Part shown: positions 9,460 through 21,801 of the stretch, one piece after another
How the letters are laid out: each line of letters starts with the position of its first letter
Numbering within the stretch: position 1 is the first letter of the stretch
NCBI GenBank assembly: GCA_017163975.1
Contig: JAFFSR010000280.1
Location: forward strand, 2,232,001 to 2,296,000
Reading direction: 5' to 3'
Length of the DNA: 64,000 nucleotides
Origin: Anastatus disparis
Taxonomy: Eukaryota; Arthropoda; Insecta; Hymenoptera; Eupelmidae
The notes under the pieces: model-generated
What the model saw: the letters and a program-made list of their open reading frames with translations, nothing else
Told to the model about the DNA's origin: nothing
The model's database searches: none
Position numbers and translations under genes: made by a program

Positions 9460-10788
9460 AATCTGACACAAATCTGACGCACATTCATGTCGCAATTTAA
9501 TTCCAGCAGATATGCATTAAAATGCGGAAACAGACTAAGCAAGTTCTGCGCAATTGTCTTTACAGCAGATTGTGTTACCAAGGTTATCAATTTAAAAAGA
9601 AAAGAAATTTATATATAAATTAAATTGAATTAAGAACTGTCACTTAAAAAAAAATTATTTCTTTCATATAATCAATTCCTAATTATTATAATTATTATTT
9701 TTATCATTTTGCTAACGCACTATGGACCCAATCCTTGTAGACCTGTAACAAAGAAAAAAGGGCCTAATTCCTGGCATCAGTAACCGATTCACTACGTACT
9801 GCACAGGTACAGTACGTAGCACACGGAAAAGGGCAGCCTTGAAGGCACCCTTTTACACTAGCCATCAGGTGCAAGGCGCAGTACTTTTATCAACAAGATG
9901 GTTTCCCACTCGAAGCCTTTCGGGATTAACCCTAGTCATGCTTCTATTCAATATATATAACAAAAAAAATAATTGTAGGTTAAATATTAGTCTATATTCG
10001 AACTCGACAAAATTAAACAGAAAAATGGCTGGCACACATGAACTTGTCTATGGCGCTCTTTTAATTCAAATTCGAATTTTTAGAGTGAAAACGAAAATCT
10101 TTAAGGTTCAGAACTTTTTGTTATTAGAAAATTACATTAACTATTTATAATCTATTTTTAATTAAAATAATTTTCTGATAATTCTTTCTTTTTATATTAA
10201 CAAAAACTATAAGATAAACTGTTTTTAACTAATCGGGTGGTAGTTTACTAACGAAAAGTTTGTTATTTCGTTTTAATTATAGCTACCAATTTTAGACCCA
10301 TTGCAAGATATTTGCTATTAAGAACGCTAACTGGACTTACGCAAGATTTAACTACTAGTGTGCTTGAATATTTAACTAAAAATAACTTAGATTTTTCGAG
10401 AACGTGATAGCATGAATAGATCATGACTAGGACCAGCAGCTTATGTAAACTATGATTTTGACCCAAATACAAAACCCAGATGGCACGTATGATCGTATTG
10501 AATTCAAGAATTAAATAAGATTAAAGAAGTCGTAAAAAGACTTCTTATAAAATTCATTTTCTAGAATTCATAAAGAATTCTTAATGAATCGTAAGAGTTC
10601 AAGAACAGTTGTAAAACTATTCTTTCCAGGGTTCGCAATTTATTAATTCAGAGTGCGTAAATTGTACTTTAAGTATTCTACTTATGTCCCATAAATTGAA
10701 TTAGTAAAATGTTATGAAAAAACTCTTTTAGAAAAAAATACGAATATGTTATTTTTATTTAAATAAATCAATATCTGCAAGCTTAATC
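9460..10788. other. Gene-free region with a short perfect hairpin
   Basis: The segment 9720-9950 is noticeably more GC-rich than its surroundings. It contains a perfect hairpin at 9792-9819 (CTACGTACTG, 8-nt loop, CAGTACGTAG). The rest is AT-rich. The longer frames here have random-looking composition and I do not call genes. Confidence 0.5.
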
Positions 10789-10790
10789 TA

Positions 10791-12193
10791 AGGTAGTGGA
10801 ACCAATCACTGATCGGGGACCAAATAATGATAATTTTGTAAAAAAATTTATTTTAAAATAGTTTTAAGATTTTTTTTTATTAAAAAGAAATTATATTTAA
10901 TAAATAAAGCATTGATAAACGTATTTCAAAAGTTTTTATGCTCAATCAGTTTGTCAAATTTGAAAAAAAAATTCATGAAAATCGTCTGTTACGTTTCATG
11001 TGTTTGCACGGGAAACAGCTTAAGCAATGGCGGAAGAACAGTGAGTGGACTTAATGCATTTTTTCTTTGCTTTTGAGTGATATTTTCATTAAAGGGATTC
11101 TTTAAACATAAATTAAAGCATTAAAATGGCAAAATTAAAAGAGGTACGAATTTATTAATACAACTAAGCCTTATTTATTTTAATGATTATCAATTGGTTA
11201 CTTAAATTATACAGGGAACCTATTATTGATAATCGAATCTTTAATGATTTTTTCAAGTTATTTTAAAAGAAATAAAATATTTATAAAGTTAAATTAGTTA
11301 TATTTATTATTTCATTGGTTTTTTTCTAGAAAAAAACAGTACAAAGAAAAACAATGATTCCGATATGGAAAAAGCTGTAAATGAGGTTAGGACAGGAGTT
11401 AAAGTAAGACAAGCTAGCAAAACATTATACACAAAAAGTAAAGGATATTTACGTTTGAAAACTCATCAGAAGAAAAACGATCATTATTAGAAGCTCAGAC
11501 TAAACAATTACATTTAGAGATCGTTGAAAATTTGTCATGTAAAAGTCAACTGGTAAAACAAAATAAAACTTTGATTTCAGAAGAAAAAATAATTAGAAAT
11601 AAATTAAAGAATATCAAGCCTAAAAAAATAATTAAAAAAGAAAAAGTAGACTGATTAAAAAAAAATGTAATTTATTACAAATTTTATAGTTTTAAGCAGT
11701 AACTATGCACTATTTTTGAGTATTTTAATAATGAATCGTTTTCCTTGTATTCATGAATGTATACATTCTTAAATTATATTTAAATATGTTGTTTAAGGCT
11801 GCAATTTTAGTTTCAATTATTATTATTTAATATGAAATTTAATATCTGTACAAGATTTAACTTTATAAGATAAAGTTATTTTAAAAAATAAATGAATTTA
11901 TGCATTCTAGTTTTCAGAATTTAATGTTATCAATAAATGGTTCTTCCCTTGATTAATAATTGGTTCCTAACCTAAAATGCTGATCAATAATTGGTTCTTA
12001 CGATCCTTAAAATAAAATAGAAATTAAAAAATATTTATTGCATAAAATGAATAAAATTAATTATTTTCGCGATAAATAAGTACTATATTTTCTAACAAAA
12101 TAGGTTTTATATAATTTTATTTATTAAAAATTAAATTATTTGTATTTTTTTTCAAGCTTTTCCTTAAATGATCAATAATTGGTTCCACTACCT
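10791..12193 (+). mobile_element. Pogo/Tc1-like non-autonomous transposon with TA duplication
   Basis: The element starts AGGTAGTGGAACCAAT and ends ATTGGTTCCACTACCT, flanked by TA (10789-10790 and 12194-12195). The phrase AATAATTGGTTC is repeated near the right end (about 11958, 11990 and 12173), usually preceded by GATC; these look like subterminal transposase-binding sites. It carries a shortened gene with a pipsqueak-type HTH (11126-11654) but no DDE domain, so it is an internally deleted copy that needs help in trans. Confidence 0.75.
11126..11654 (+). pseudogene. Pipsqueak-type HTH plus coiled-coil remnant of a pogo-like transposase
   Basis: From the ATG at 11126 a short MAKLKE stretch is followed, after a possible intron ending at TTTTTTCTAG (11329), by a segment reading NDSDMEKAVNEVRTGVKVRQ then ASKTLYTKSKGYL. 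This fits the HTH_psq domain that pogo/Tigger and CENP-B-like proteins use to bind their inverted repeats. After a frameshift the C-terminal piece reads ENSSEEKRSLLEAQTKQLHL and ends with a Lys-rich tail (IIKKEKVD) at TGA 11652-11654, as expected of the coiled-coil C-terminus. The DDE catalytic core is missing. At least one or two frameshifts are present. It could encode a DNA-binding repressor if spliced, but decay is more likely. Confidence 0.6.
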
Positions 12194-12938
12194 TATATTC
12201 AAACGAAAGAACATCGTCTTTGTTTCATGTTAATTGAAAAATAAAAATTTTTTTCTCTAATTTCCTCGAAATCAATGTTTATATTTGAAGAAAAAGTAGA
12301 TATTGGAAAATTTTTTGAATTACAATGTTTTTGAAAAGAAAACAGAAAAAACATGAAGTGAAAAAATAAAAAATATTTACAAATAAGGAAATTAAAAAAT
12401 TTTAAACAGTACTCCAGACGAAAAATTTCTTTTACATAAGATCAGTCAAAATAATTAAAATATATACTTTTTATAGAAAATATTGTGACGGTCGTGGAGA
12501 TCAGGTGATCGCACTGGAATAGATATAGCTTGTGAAAATAATAAAAAAATATATAGGTATAGTTACACTAAAATTAGCAATTTATTAGACGAATGAATAT
12601 ACAATAAGGATATGTTCAATGATAGAGCGCCAGTCGTGTTATATGGACGTGACTCCGTTAGCTGAAAGAAAATAGTACGACGCGCAAGAAACCACACACG
12701 AGAAAAGAGATAATAAAAGAAAAGCTATAAGGACTCGTAAGCTCACAATACATGAATGGGACAAATGCGGGTGCATGCGGTCGCCGAACACACACACACG
12801 CGCGTGACGCAATTCACGGCTAGTACATTGGTAATGTACATTGGCAAGGTATATTGATAAAAAAAAACATTTTTATAGGTAGTTTTAATTTTTGGTCTAC
12901 ATGGACGTCTCCGCAAGAAAGAATTATGAAATCTAAAA
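12194..12938. other. Mixed region, possible degraded LTR
   Basis: 12196-12480 is AT-rich with nothing recognisable. From about 12484 (TGTGACGGTCGTGGAG) to 12810 the base composition rises and a (CA)n/(CG)n-like run appears (12787-12803). This could be a solo LTR or other retroelement end, but I find no matching partner or target duplication. Confidence 0.3.
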
Positions 12939-12949
12939 ACATATGAGGT

Positions 12950-13630
12950 AAAACAACATGGTTTATTTTCTCACATATTAATCTCTGAAAAAAAGACGGG
13001 AGTAAGCGCAAATCATTTTATACAAGTAAAGAATTCTGTTCAATAATTGAAAAGTACGTAAGGCTTTATCCAGAAGGCATGGAACGATTCTCCGTACAAT
13101 GTCGAAATAAAAAATGTACTCATCAAGTAAATTATACCTTTTATTTATGCTAATTTATTTAAAACTTAATAAAATACTTTAAAATATATAATTTATATTT
13201 GCAGAATATAGGAAAAAGCAAACTTGGAAATATTCCAAAAGATTTAGCGAAATTCTTAAATCTCCATGATGTTGATAAGTATACAGGACCTGCCTTCAGA
13301 AGAACGTCAGCAACTATAATCGCTGATGAAGGTGCAGATATAATGATGCTTAAGAGGCACGGTGTTTGGAAGGGCAACACTGTAGCTGAAAGCTATGTAA
13401 ATGAATCTTCAAAAAACAAAAAGAATATTAGTAAACTGATCTCATCTGCTATTAATTTAGACAACAAAAAAGTCCCTGTTTCATAAAAAATAAATCAACA
13501 TGCTGCTTCGTTAAGTTTTCATATTGATAATATTGGAAATATTATTCAAGAAGAATTCGAAAAAGTAATACTAAGTGAATTCTTACCACGTTCAGAAAAT
13601 TCAAAAAACATAATTGAAAATTAGAAGCAA
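12950..13630 (+). pseudogene. Crypton-like tyrosine recombinase, C-terminal exons
   Basis: The main frame (13203-13486) follows a TTTGCAG acceptor. It shows IPKDLAKFLNLHDVDKYTGP then AFRRTSATIIADEGAD, LKRHGVWKG and VAESYVNESS. These are the catalytic Arg, His/Trp and Tyr boxes of tyrosine recombinases of eukaryotic transposons (Crypton-type); they cut and rejoin DNA through a Tyr-phosphate. The preceding exon ends at about 13133 (CATCAAG|TAAATT, with a weak donor) and reads IIEKYVRLYPEGMERFSVQC then RNKKCTHQ, as expected just upstream. Before that, frames break (SEKKTGVSANHFIQ in another frame). After 13486 a decayed tail continues (SLSFHIDNIGNIIQEEFEK). The usual H in YTGH is replaced by P (YTGP), so even this piece may be inactive. 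The N-terminal half is absent. Confidence 0.7.
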
Positions 13631-13639
13631 TCCATTAAA

Positions 13640-14935
13640 GATACTGACATTATACAAGAAGAATTGCAGGTAGTAGTATCAATTCAATTTTCACTTATTT
13701 TAAAAAATTCTAAATTAAAACATAAAATTCAAAATAACAAACAGCCCCATGAACATCTTTTCAACATTACAAGATAATTACAAGACACTAAAACTGACTT
13801 TTTAGGAAATAAAATCCAACAAAATAAGCTATTTCACATATTTAAAAACCGGTCAACATAATTTTTGCAGGGATGCTATGTTTAACGAATTTTGAAATTC
13901 CTTGACTTTTTCAGGTTTTTTAGAGCGAAAAATAAAAAATTCCATACCTAATTTTATAATGTTTTTAATTATTATATCAATATTTTTTTACATTATTAAA
14001 ATTAACATTGGATAATTTTTCAACTACTAAATTTATACATATATTCATACATATATAATTAAATTTTTACATAAATAATTGATTTCAATGCTTATAAACA
14101 ATGTCGTTTCACCGCAAAGAGCACGCGACTTACGGCTCATGTTGTTATACAAGGTATATCGCGGGAGCTTACACTTATAATATCAATACCATATTCGGTG
14201 TAATTTTTTAATACGTTTGGACTCTTGAATACGATTCAGAAAACAGTATAGTTTAACCCAATACATGTTTAATATAGCGTTTCGATCCGTATGTATAAGC
14301 GAGCGAACTTGGTCAGTAAATTAAGTATAGGCAAATGAGAGAAAAAAAAAACCTTATTTTTCTCTTTTATGTGCGCATATTTTTCTTTTTTATATGCGCG
14401 CTCGATACTTTGTTAGTTGTTTCCACTTTTCGATATAAAAAAGGGAAAGATAGAAGTGAGCGCGCCTATTAGTTACAGACTAAAAAATAATGTCTTAAAT
14501 AATTTTATTTTGAAAACACTAAATTTCCAGTAAAATGTTGATTTTCATCAAATTTCCTGACTTTTCCAGGCGAAAAAAAATTCCCTGACAATTCCAGATT
14601 TTCCCGGGTTTCCAGTTGCGTAACAACCCTTTTTTTTGGGTCTGACTCTCAAGTGTTAAATTTTGATTTCTTATACGTCAAATTTTTTATTAATGTATTA
14701 TTAATTTTGCCGATTTTATTTTTACAGTGTCAAGAAAAATTTGTTCTAACCTTCGTTAGAGAAGAAACTACAAAGAAAGAGAAAATTGGGGGTGGTTCAC
14801 CAAAGGCAGAAAATATTTTAAATTTCATTTCTCTCTTTTTCTTTCATTCTAAAAGTAATAAAATAATTTTTTAATCTAATGAAATGTCTTTTACTTTTTC
14901 ATTCTTTTGCACACTTAATCTCAGTTTCTCTCTCT
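13640..14935. other. Gene-free region with low-complexity stretches
   Basis: AT-rich, with repeated phrases of the type CCTGACTTTTCCAGG (about 13910 and 14556-14590) that may belong to an unidentified repeat. There is a slightly GC-richer patch at 14100-14480 with pyrimidine runs, and a CT-rich run at 14920-14947 directly before LINE A. No gene supported. Confidence 0.4.
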
Positions 14936-14940
14936 TTCTC

Positions 14941-16440
14941 TCTCTTTTCGCCGTATGGTTACTTTGCTACTTCTCTTTGACTTCTCTAAGGCGTTTGATA
15001 GAGTTCCTCATGTTAATCTGCTTGTCAAGCTACGTTCTATGAACTGCTCTGATACTGTCATTAAATGGTTTGCCTCCTACTTATCCGATAGGTCTTATTC
15101 TGTGATGGATAACTTGAATAATACTTCTGAATGGTCGTTTGTATCAGCTGGTGTTCCTCAGGGTAGTGTCCTGGGGCCACTATTGTTCTTGGTTTATATA
15201 AATGACATCTCTGATGTGTTGTCTTCATCCAAACATATACTCTTTGCAGATGACCTTCAAATTTATAAGTCCTTCCCACCGGTAAATCTGGTAGATGAGG
15301 TAAATCTTATTAATCATGAGATTGCTTCTGTGGTAAAGTGGGCAAATGAAAATGGTCTGTTGCTGAATGCGGGAAAAACACAAGCCATAATCATTGGTAG
15401 TGAACAGTATATCTCTCGATTGAAGGATAATCCTGCTCCTGATATTCTGGTTGGAGATACCATTGTTCCCTATTCTTCGGTAGTGAAAAATCTTGGTATA
15501 TGGATATCACCCACTCTTGACTGGAATAAGCAAGTCTCTGCGGCGATTCGTAAGGTACATGCTACTTTAAGGTACAGCTCGTCGAGTCCCTTATTTTTCT
15601 GCATTTTGATTATGCAGCAGTCACTTATGATGATATTCCACAAACACTAAACTTGCGTCTGCGTAGAGCCTTTAATGCTTGCATTCGTTTTGTTCATAGC
15701 CACATAGGCAGCCGTAACAGAGTGACGCCTTTCCGCCTTCAATATCGTTGGCTTTCGGTTCAAAATAGACGCCTATACTTGAAAATCTCCTTGGCATTCA
15801 ACGTGCTTGCTCATGGTAACCCATCATACTTAGCCACTAGGTTCGTAAGGCAACACATTAATGTGTCTGTGCGTTCCTCTGCTAAGTTACCACCGAGACT
15901 ATTTATTTGTCCTAACGTTCGCACTGCTGCTATGCAGTATTCTTTTGTCTATTCTGCGGCTGACTACTTCAACAAAGAACTCTCTTCATTGGAGTCTTTT
16001 ACTTCTGAAGATTTTTTCACTTTCAACCGTTATTTGTATGAGACTTCTATTGAGTGAGTGTGAATCGTGGCAGCATGAGATGGGTGCTGGCTGATCTTAT
16101 CAGCTGGTCACTATTAATGGCATAGCGTCTTGTGATTTACTAACTATACACATTTTTGTCTTAATACACTTCTGTTTGTAGTTAATTATTTAATTTTAAT
16201 TTTAACTTGAATTAAAACTTATGTTAGTTACCTGTAAACACTTGAATTTAAAATTTTACGAGCATACTATACTCACTTGTTAATCTACACTATTCTTACT
16301 ATTATTTTTTGCTTTCATTGTTAATTGATTTGAAATATTAATTTGAAATATTATTATTATTGTTATTCGTCGTTGTATTTTCTTATTGTGCCAGACAGGG
16401 TGTTTACCCCAAGGCCAAATAAAGTTTGTCTATGTCTCTC
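14941..16440 (+). mobile_element. LINE A, 5'-truncated non-LTR retrotransposon
   Basis: The insertion begins inside the reverse transcriptase (VTLLLLFDFSKAFDRVPH) and includes GVPQGSVLGPLLFLVYINDI, the catalytic FADDLQIY box and the thumb (NAGKTQAIIIG). The coding frame shifts once near 15575-15600. It then continues through DYAAVTYDDIPQ (15603 onward), RLRRAFNACIRFVHSH and the C-terminal domain to TGA near 16055. The 3' UTR contains GGCCAAATAAAGTTTG and stops near 16440. The motif set is that of the Jockey/CR1/L2 lineage. It differs clearly from LINEs B, C and D. Endonuclease and ORF1 are lost by 5' truncation. Confidence 0.85.
14955..16057 (+). pseudogene. Reverse transcriptase of LINE A (one frameshift)
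   Basis: This is the RT palm-to-C-terminus region of LINE A. Residues run in one frame from 14955 to about 15575 and in the next frame from about 15600 to 16057. The YADD-type motif is FADD (around 15244-15255). Codon use is far less AT-biased than the flanking DNA, as in the other LINEs here. It lacks fingers, endonuclease and ORF1, so no activity is expected. Confidence 0.85.
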
Positions 16441-16559
16441 GCTTCTTCTCTCTTTCCATATAACCTGTAGAAATATATAAAAAACCTACGATTTTTTCAT
16501 TAATTTTTTTTTTTTTAAGTTAGTGTTTGGCTGTGTTATTTTGGAGGGAAAAGACATTT

Positions 16560-19500
16560 TTTGGATGCCTTTTGGAACACGCTTAGCAACAGTATTTTTG
16601 AAATCTGCCACAAGAGGTCGCTATTATGGAGAGTTGCTACATATCTAAGCAGCCGACATCTGATACTTGCGGAGCTAAGAAACTGTATAATTGCGCAACA
16701 TGTCGTCAGCGCTGTCATCCTAAATGCATGTCACGTCTACAGTTGCAATCCTCTACTAATTCAACAAGCTACGTTTGCAAGAAGTGCGTATAAGTAAAAG
16801 ATAAGAAGAATATCCCCTCCATTACTCACACACACAGCGCTGACAATAACAGCCAAACACTCGGCATTCATAAAGATAGTAAGAAGCTGCCCCTAAGTAC
16901 ATCTACTCCTTCTAAGACTGACACGCAGGCAGCGGCGGTCACCACCATCCAGGGGCAACTAACGGCCAAGACATCGCAGAAGGGTGAGGTCGCGGTGGAG
17001 CAGAGAAATACTAATTTAAGTATTAATACTATTAAGGTTATGCGGAATAGAGGCAGCGCTGCGCGTGATGCCCCCACTACTTCTCTTAAAAATAATAAAA
17101 GAATTAATTCGTCAGACAATAATAAAAATTTTAATGATAATGTTGACTTTTCTCCTGTTCATGCTGCTCTGTCTGTGATAGAAGGCTTTTTGTCTCGTAA
17201 GCTTGAATCAGTCCTAGGTGAGCTCGGTCGACTTCCGGGTCTTGAGAGTGGCGTAATGGGTATTGGTGATGGCTTGCGAGACATATTGAATAAGCTAGAT
17301 AAACAAAATGGATTAATTCAGAATTTACAATCTGTACAGGCAGGGTTGCTGGATGAAAATCTTAAACTTAGGGAGAGAGTCAGCGTCTTAGAGGGTCAGT
17401 TGTTGTCCACTCTAAATAAAAACTGTGGAAAGATTAATACAAGTTTAAATTCTAAAATTAAGGGTATTAACACTATGCTAATAAATGAATTAAATGGAGT
17501 AGACAAGAACTTGTCAGAACTTGTGTTGGCGGTAGCGGGCGTAGCGCAGACCATCTCTGATCTCAGTGTACTGGAGCGCGTGGATGAGCATGATAGTAGT
17601 CCACATACAAATATAGATACGAATGCAACACTGAACACTAACACTTCAAAAACACAAGCCAATATAGGTCAACAAAAACAACTCCACCAAAACAAACATA
17701 ATTGTGGTGCCGAGAGCGGTTATTTGGTAATCTCTAGCGTACTGGACTGCTTAGCGGCTGATGTTCCTCTGGAGGATTATGCTTCTGCTGTCCTTGGTGC
17801 TATACTTCTGATTGTAACAAAGTTGCAAATATTGTCGGTTGCTATGTTGACATTACCTAGCATTAAAAACGGTGAGATCGGAGACGGTCCGGGGGTCCCT
17901 TCTCGCTGCTGGTTAAATTATTATCGGAGGAGAGTCTGGTGCGAGGAATATTTATACAAAAAAGAAAAATTACCTCAAGGGGACTTGAATGGATTCACTC
18001 TTGATGAGCTAAACGCGCACTTTGCTGGGATGTCGGTCTCGCCGCATGATGATAATGAGCTTCGCGAGAGGGTTCTTACTGAATCTAGTGAAGATGGTTT
18101 TGCTTTTAAACCAATTAATATCAATGATGTTGTTCTCGCGATTTCCTATTTCTCATCACAGGCTCGTGGCGAGGATGGCATTCCTCAAAGCGTGATACTT
18201 AAAGCTCTACCATTTATTGGTGAAAATCTTGTGACTCTGCTCAACTCTTCTTTTGCGCGGGGGGTCTTCCCTGCCCTTTGGAAGCAGGCACGTATTGTGC
18301 CATTAAAAAAGTGTTCTGCACCTAAGTCGCCTAAAGATTTTAGGCCAATTACGATTTTGTGTTTTCTTTCGAAGGTACTTGAGAAGATCGCCCACGACCA
18401 ATTGCAGGAATATATTACTACAAATAAGATACTTGATCCCATGCAGACTGCCTTCAGAAAGCACAACTCGACGCAGACAGCTATTCTAAAATTAACTGAT
18501 GATATTAGATCGGGTCTAGACAAAAAACTCGTAACGTTACTTTTGCTTTTTGACTTTAGTAAGGCATTCGACACGATCTCTCCTTTCAAGTTACTTGCTA
18601 GGCTTAGATTGATGGAGCTTTCCAGGTCCGCTCTCTTGTGGCTTAACTCCTATATATCAGGAAGGAAACAAATGGTTTCCACGCATTTAAATGAGGAATC
18701 AAGTTGGCTGACAACCAACCTAGGAGTTCCACAGGGTTCGGTATTGGGGCCTCTCTTGTTTTGTCTTTATGTTAATGACGTACGTGACGTTCTTGACTCT
18801 GGTTACGTCGAGCACCTACTCTACGCAGACGACCTGCAAATTTACACGCAGGTGCCTCGCGAGAATGTGGAAGAGGGTATTCTAATCTTACAGAGGGCGG
18901 CCAAAATGGTATCGGAGTAGGCTGCTGGTGTCTCTCTCACTTTGAATTCTAATAAAACTAAGGCGATCGTCTTTGGCAATAGTCGTGTTGTAAACTCTTT
19001 TTATGCTGGAAGGTCACGGACGATCGATCTTGAAGGAGGCATTAATATACCTTTCTCTGACTCTGTGATGAGTCTTGATGTTGTGCTTGACCCTAAACTT
19101 TCTTGGGAACCGCACATTGATATGATTACAAAAAAGTTTAATAGAGTTTTATATACTCTGCGGTTTTTCCGTCAGTACCCCACGGAGACTCTGCATAAAC
19201 AGCTCGCAACCGCTCTGCTGTTCCCACATCTTGATTACTGTTCAGTGGTTTTGCTCGATGCTTCTTAGGGGTTGAGAAGACGAATACAGAGATTACAAAA
19301 TTCATGTTTGAGATATGTAATGGGTTTGAGAATGGGTGATCATGTCTCTCCTTATAGAACCGCGTTGGGTTAGCTACGCACTGATTCTAGGAGACAGTAT
19401 TTTTTGGCTGTAATTATGTACAACATTGTGTGCATGAATACTCCGGAGCATCTAGTGAGTCTCTTCACTAAATGTATACCCAGGGTGGCTATTAGGGGAG

Positions 19501-19960
19501 AGGCAAAGGATCTAGCAGTGCCCTTTATGCGCACTGAGACTGGAAGGAATTCCTTTCAAGTTCAAGGTGCGCATTTTTGGAATTCCCTACCTGCTAAAAT
19601 TAAGTATCTTCCATCTCTCAGCAGGTTTAAGACGGCAGTGAGGGGTGCTTGCTTGACCTTGAATAATATATATTCTCTTTATGTTAATTTATTATGTGTA
19701 GTCCCGTTTATAGCTTTAAGGTGTGCTTGTATTTATAGTATGGTTGATGAGCGCATGGTTGAGAGTGAAAATGTTACTTTTTACTTTTTGATTTGACTCG
19801 TTTGATTTTTATTTTATTTTCTATTGTTTTTACTGATAGATATTAATTCGACAGATTTGTTTATTTTATTTTTATTAATGTTTATGTGTATATTTTATTA
19901 TTTTAATGATCTGTGATATCACTCTAAAAAGTGACTTACTTATGTAGTATTATTAATTTT
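16560..19960 (+). mobile_element. LINE B, CR1/Jockey-like retrotransposon lacking endonuclease
   Basis: This longer copy carries a PHD-type zinc finger, a coiled-coil ORF1 region and an RT with C-terminal domain, all in one frame. The 3' end is diffuse; the AT-rich UTR after 19796 fades near 19960. It lies about 120 bp downstream of LINE A in the same direction. The two families differ, so they are independent insertions. Confidence 0.8.
16626..19796 (+). pseudogene. PHD-coiled-coil-RT fused frame of LINE B, four in-frame stops
   Basis: From the ATG at 16626 one frame of 1,056 codons is interrupted only by stops at 16791, 18918, 19266 and 19371, with no frameshift. The order is: PHD-like finger (CGAKKLYNCATC, RCHPKCMSRL, YVCKKCV); a Ser/Thr-rich linker; a helical coiled coil (LLDENLKLRERVSVLEGQLL); a short junction near 17880-17990; and the RT, with ARGEDGIPQ, FRPITILCFLSKVLEK, TAFRKHNSTQTAIL, LFDFSKAFDT, GVPQGSVLGPLLF and the catalytic YADDLQIY. 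The thumb and C-terminal domain follow. The apurinic-like endonuclease that should lie between ORF1 and RT is absent, so the element looks internally deleted with an in-frame fusion. The stop at 18918 probably replaces a Trp codon. It shows few lesions and is thus fairly young. Confidence 0.85.
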
Positions 19961-21727
19961 AGGAAATCGACTGTGATATCATGTGTACAATATGTATACG
20001 TAACGTTACAGTATTATCTTATTCTTTATTTTATTATGTACTATATATTATTTTTTGTATTATACATTTTTTTTAAACTGTTACAAAAAACGCTGCCAAG
20101 TGCTTTGGCGCAATGCTTTCTCATAGAGCACATTGAGTTAGAGTAATTTGATTTTATTTTTTTAAATACGATTTTAATATAAATGTCCCTATCCTCTGTA
20201 TTGAAGGCTGTCTTAATACCTACGAAAACTATATGAATTTTACTCTTTCTTAATTTTGCCATTTGCATAATGGGATTTTATGATGCTCTAAAATTAAAAA
20301 TGCGTTTAAAAAATTAATTTTCACAAGCTTGTCTTCTTAACACTATAACCAATAACTTGCATACAAATTTTGGAACATTTTCATCGAATAGTTTACAAAA
20401 AATACCAAATAATTGAAAAATAAACATTATTTTAAAATTTTCAAAACGCTTTAACGTTACAACTACGCTAAGAAAACCAGTTTTCAAAAGTTCATTTTAT
20501 TTAGGCAATCGTAAATAATTTCTATACATAATTTTAAGCTACTTCATCGAGTAGTTTACGTAAAATACCAAAAAATAAGTGAAATTCTATTCAAAATTTA
20601 CAAAATGCTCTAAAATTAAAACTGCGCTAAGAAAATAAGTTTTTCCAAGCTTGCTTTAATTAGGCAATAACAAATAATTTGTATGAAAATTTTTGAGCAA
20701 ATTTATCGAATGGCTTTTGTGTAATAGAAAAAAAATGACATATGAACATTTTTTCCAAAATTTCCAAAATGCTCTAAAATTAAAACTGCGCTAAGAAAAT
20801 AAGTTTTCCAAAGCTTGATTTATTCAGATAATTGTGAATAATTTGCATAAAAATTTTTGAGCAAGTTTATCGAGTGATTTTTGTGCAATAGAAAAGAAAT
20901 TTAAAATAAAAAATTTTTTCAAAATTTTCAAAATGCTCTAAAATTAAATGTGCGCTAAGAAAATTAAAGAAAATTAGTTTTCAATAGTTCATTTTATTTT
21001 GACAATTATAAATAATTCCCATACATAATTTGAAGCTCTTTCATCGAGTAGTTTACGTAAAATATAAAAAAAATTAGAAAAATTTTATTCAAAATTTTCA
21101 AAATGCTCTAAAATTAAAACTGCACTGAGAAAATAAGTTTTTCAAAGCTTGTTTTATTTAGGCCATTGCAAATGATTTCCATAAAAATTTTCGAGCAAAT
21201 CTATGGAATGGTTTTTGTGTAATAGAAAAAAAATGAAAAATAGAGATTTTTTCCAAAATTTTCAAAATGCTCTAAAATTAAAACTACGCTAAGAAAATAA
21301 GTGTTCCAAAGCTTGTTTTCTTTAGACAATAGCGAATAACTTGCATACAAATTTAGGAGCAAATCTATCGAATGGTTGTCGTAAAATAAAAAATAAATGA
21401 ATAAAAAAAAATTTTTTCAAAATTTTCAAAATGCTCTAAAATTAAAAGTGCGCTAAGAAAATCAGTTGGTAAAAGTTTTTCTTCTTTTGGCAGTCGCAAA
21501 TAATGTTCATACAAATTTTCAAGAAAATTCTTCGAGTATTTTACGTAAAATATCAAAAAATGAAAAATCAAAATTTTTTTAAAATTCTTAAAATGGCTCT
21601 GAAAAAAAAACTGAGCTAAGAAGATCAATTTTCAATAGCTTCCCCCCCAGTTAGACAAAAAAATAAATTGCATGCAAAATTTGAAGCTAATCCATCGAGT
21701 AGTTCTCGAGATCTTATTGGCGTACTG

Positions 21728-21728
<1 letters not shown>

Positions 21729-21785
<57 letters not shown>

Positions 21786-21801
21786 TACATACATACATAC
21801 A
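21729..21801. repeat. (CA)n microsatellite followed by (CATA)n
   Basis: About 26 CA units are followed by several CATA units. The tract belongs to element R: a GT-rich counterpart occurs at the same relative place in copy 2 near 57001-57033. Confidence 0.95.

Noticed and set aside
9839..10150. 103-codon plus-strand frame
   Set aside because: No domain, drifts from a GC-richer patch into AT-rich DNA, no splice or start support.
14653..14874. 73-codon plus-strand frame before LINE A
   Set aside because: No domain and Phe/Ile/Lys-rich; precedes a CT-rich run and looks like chance.
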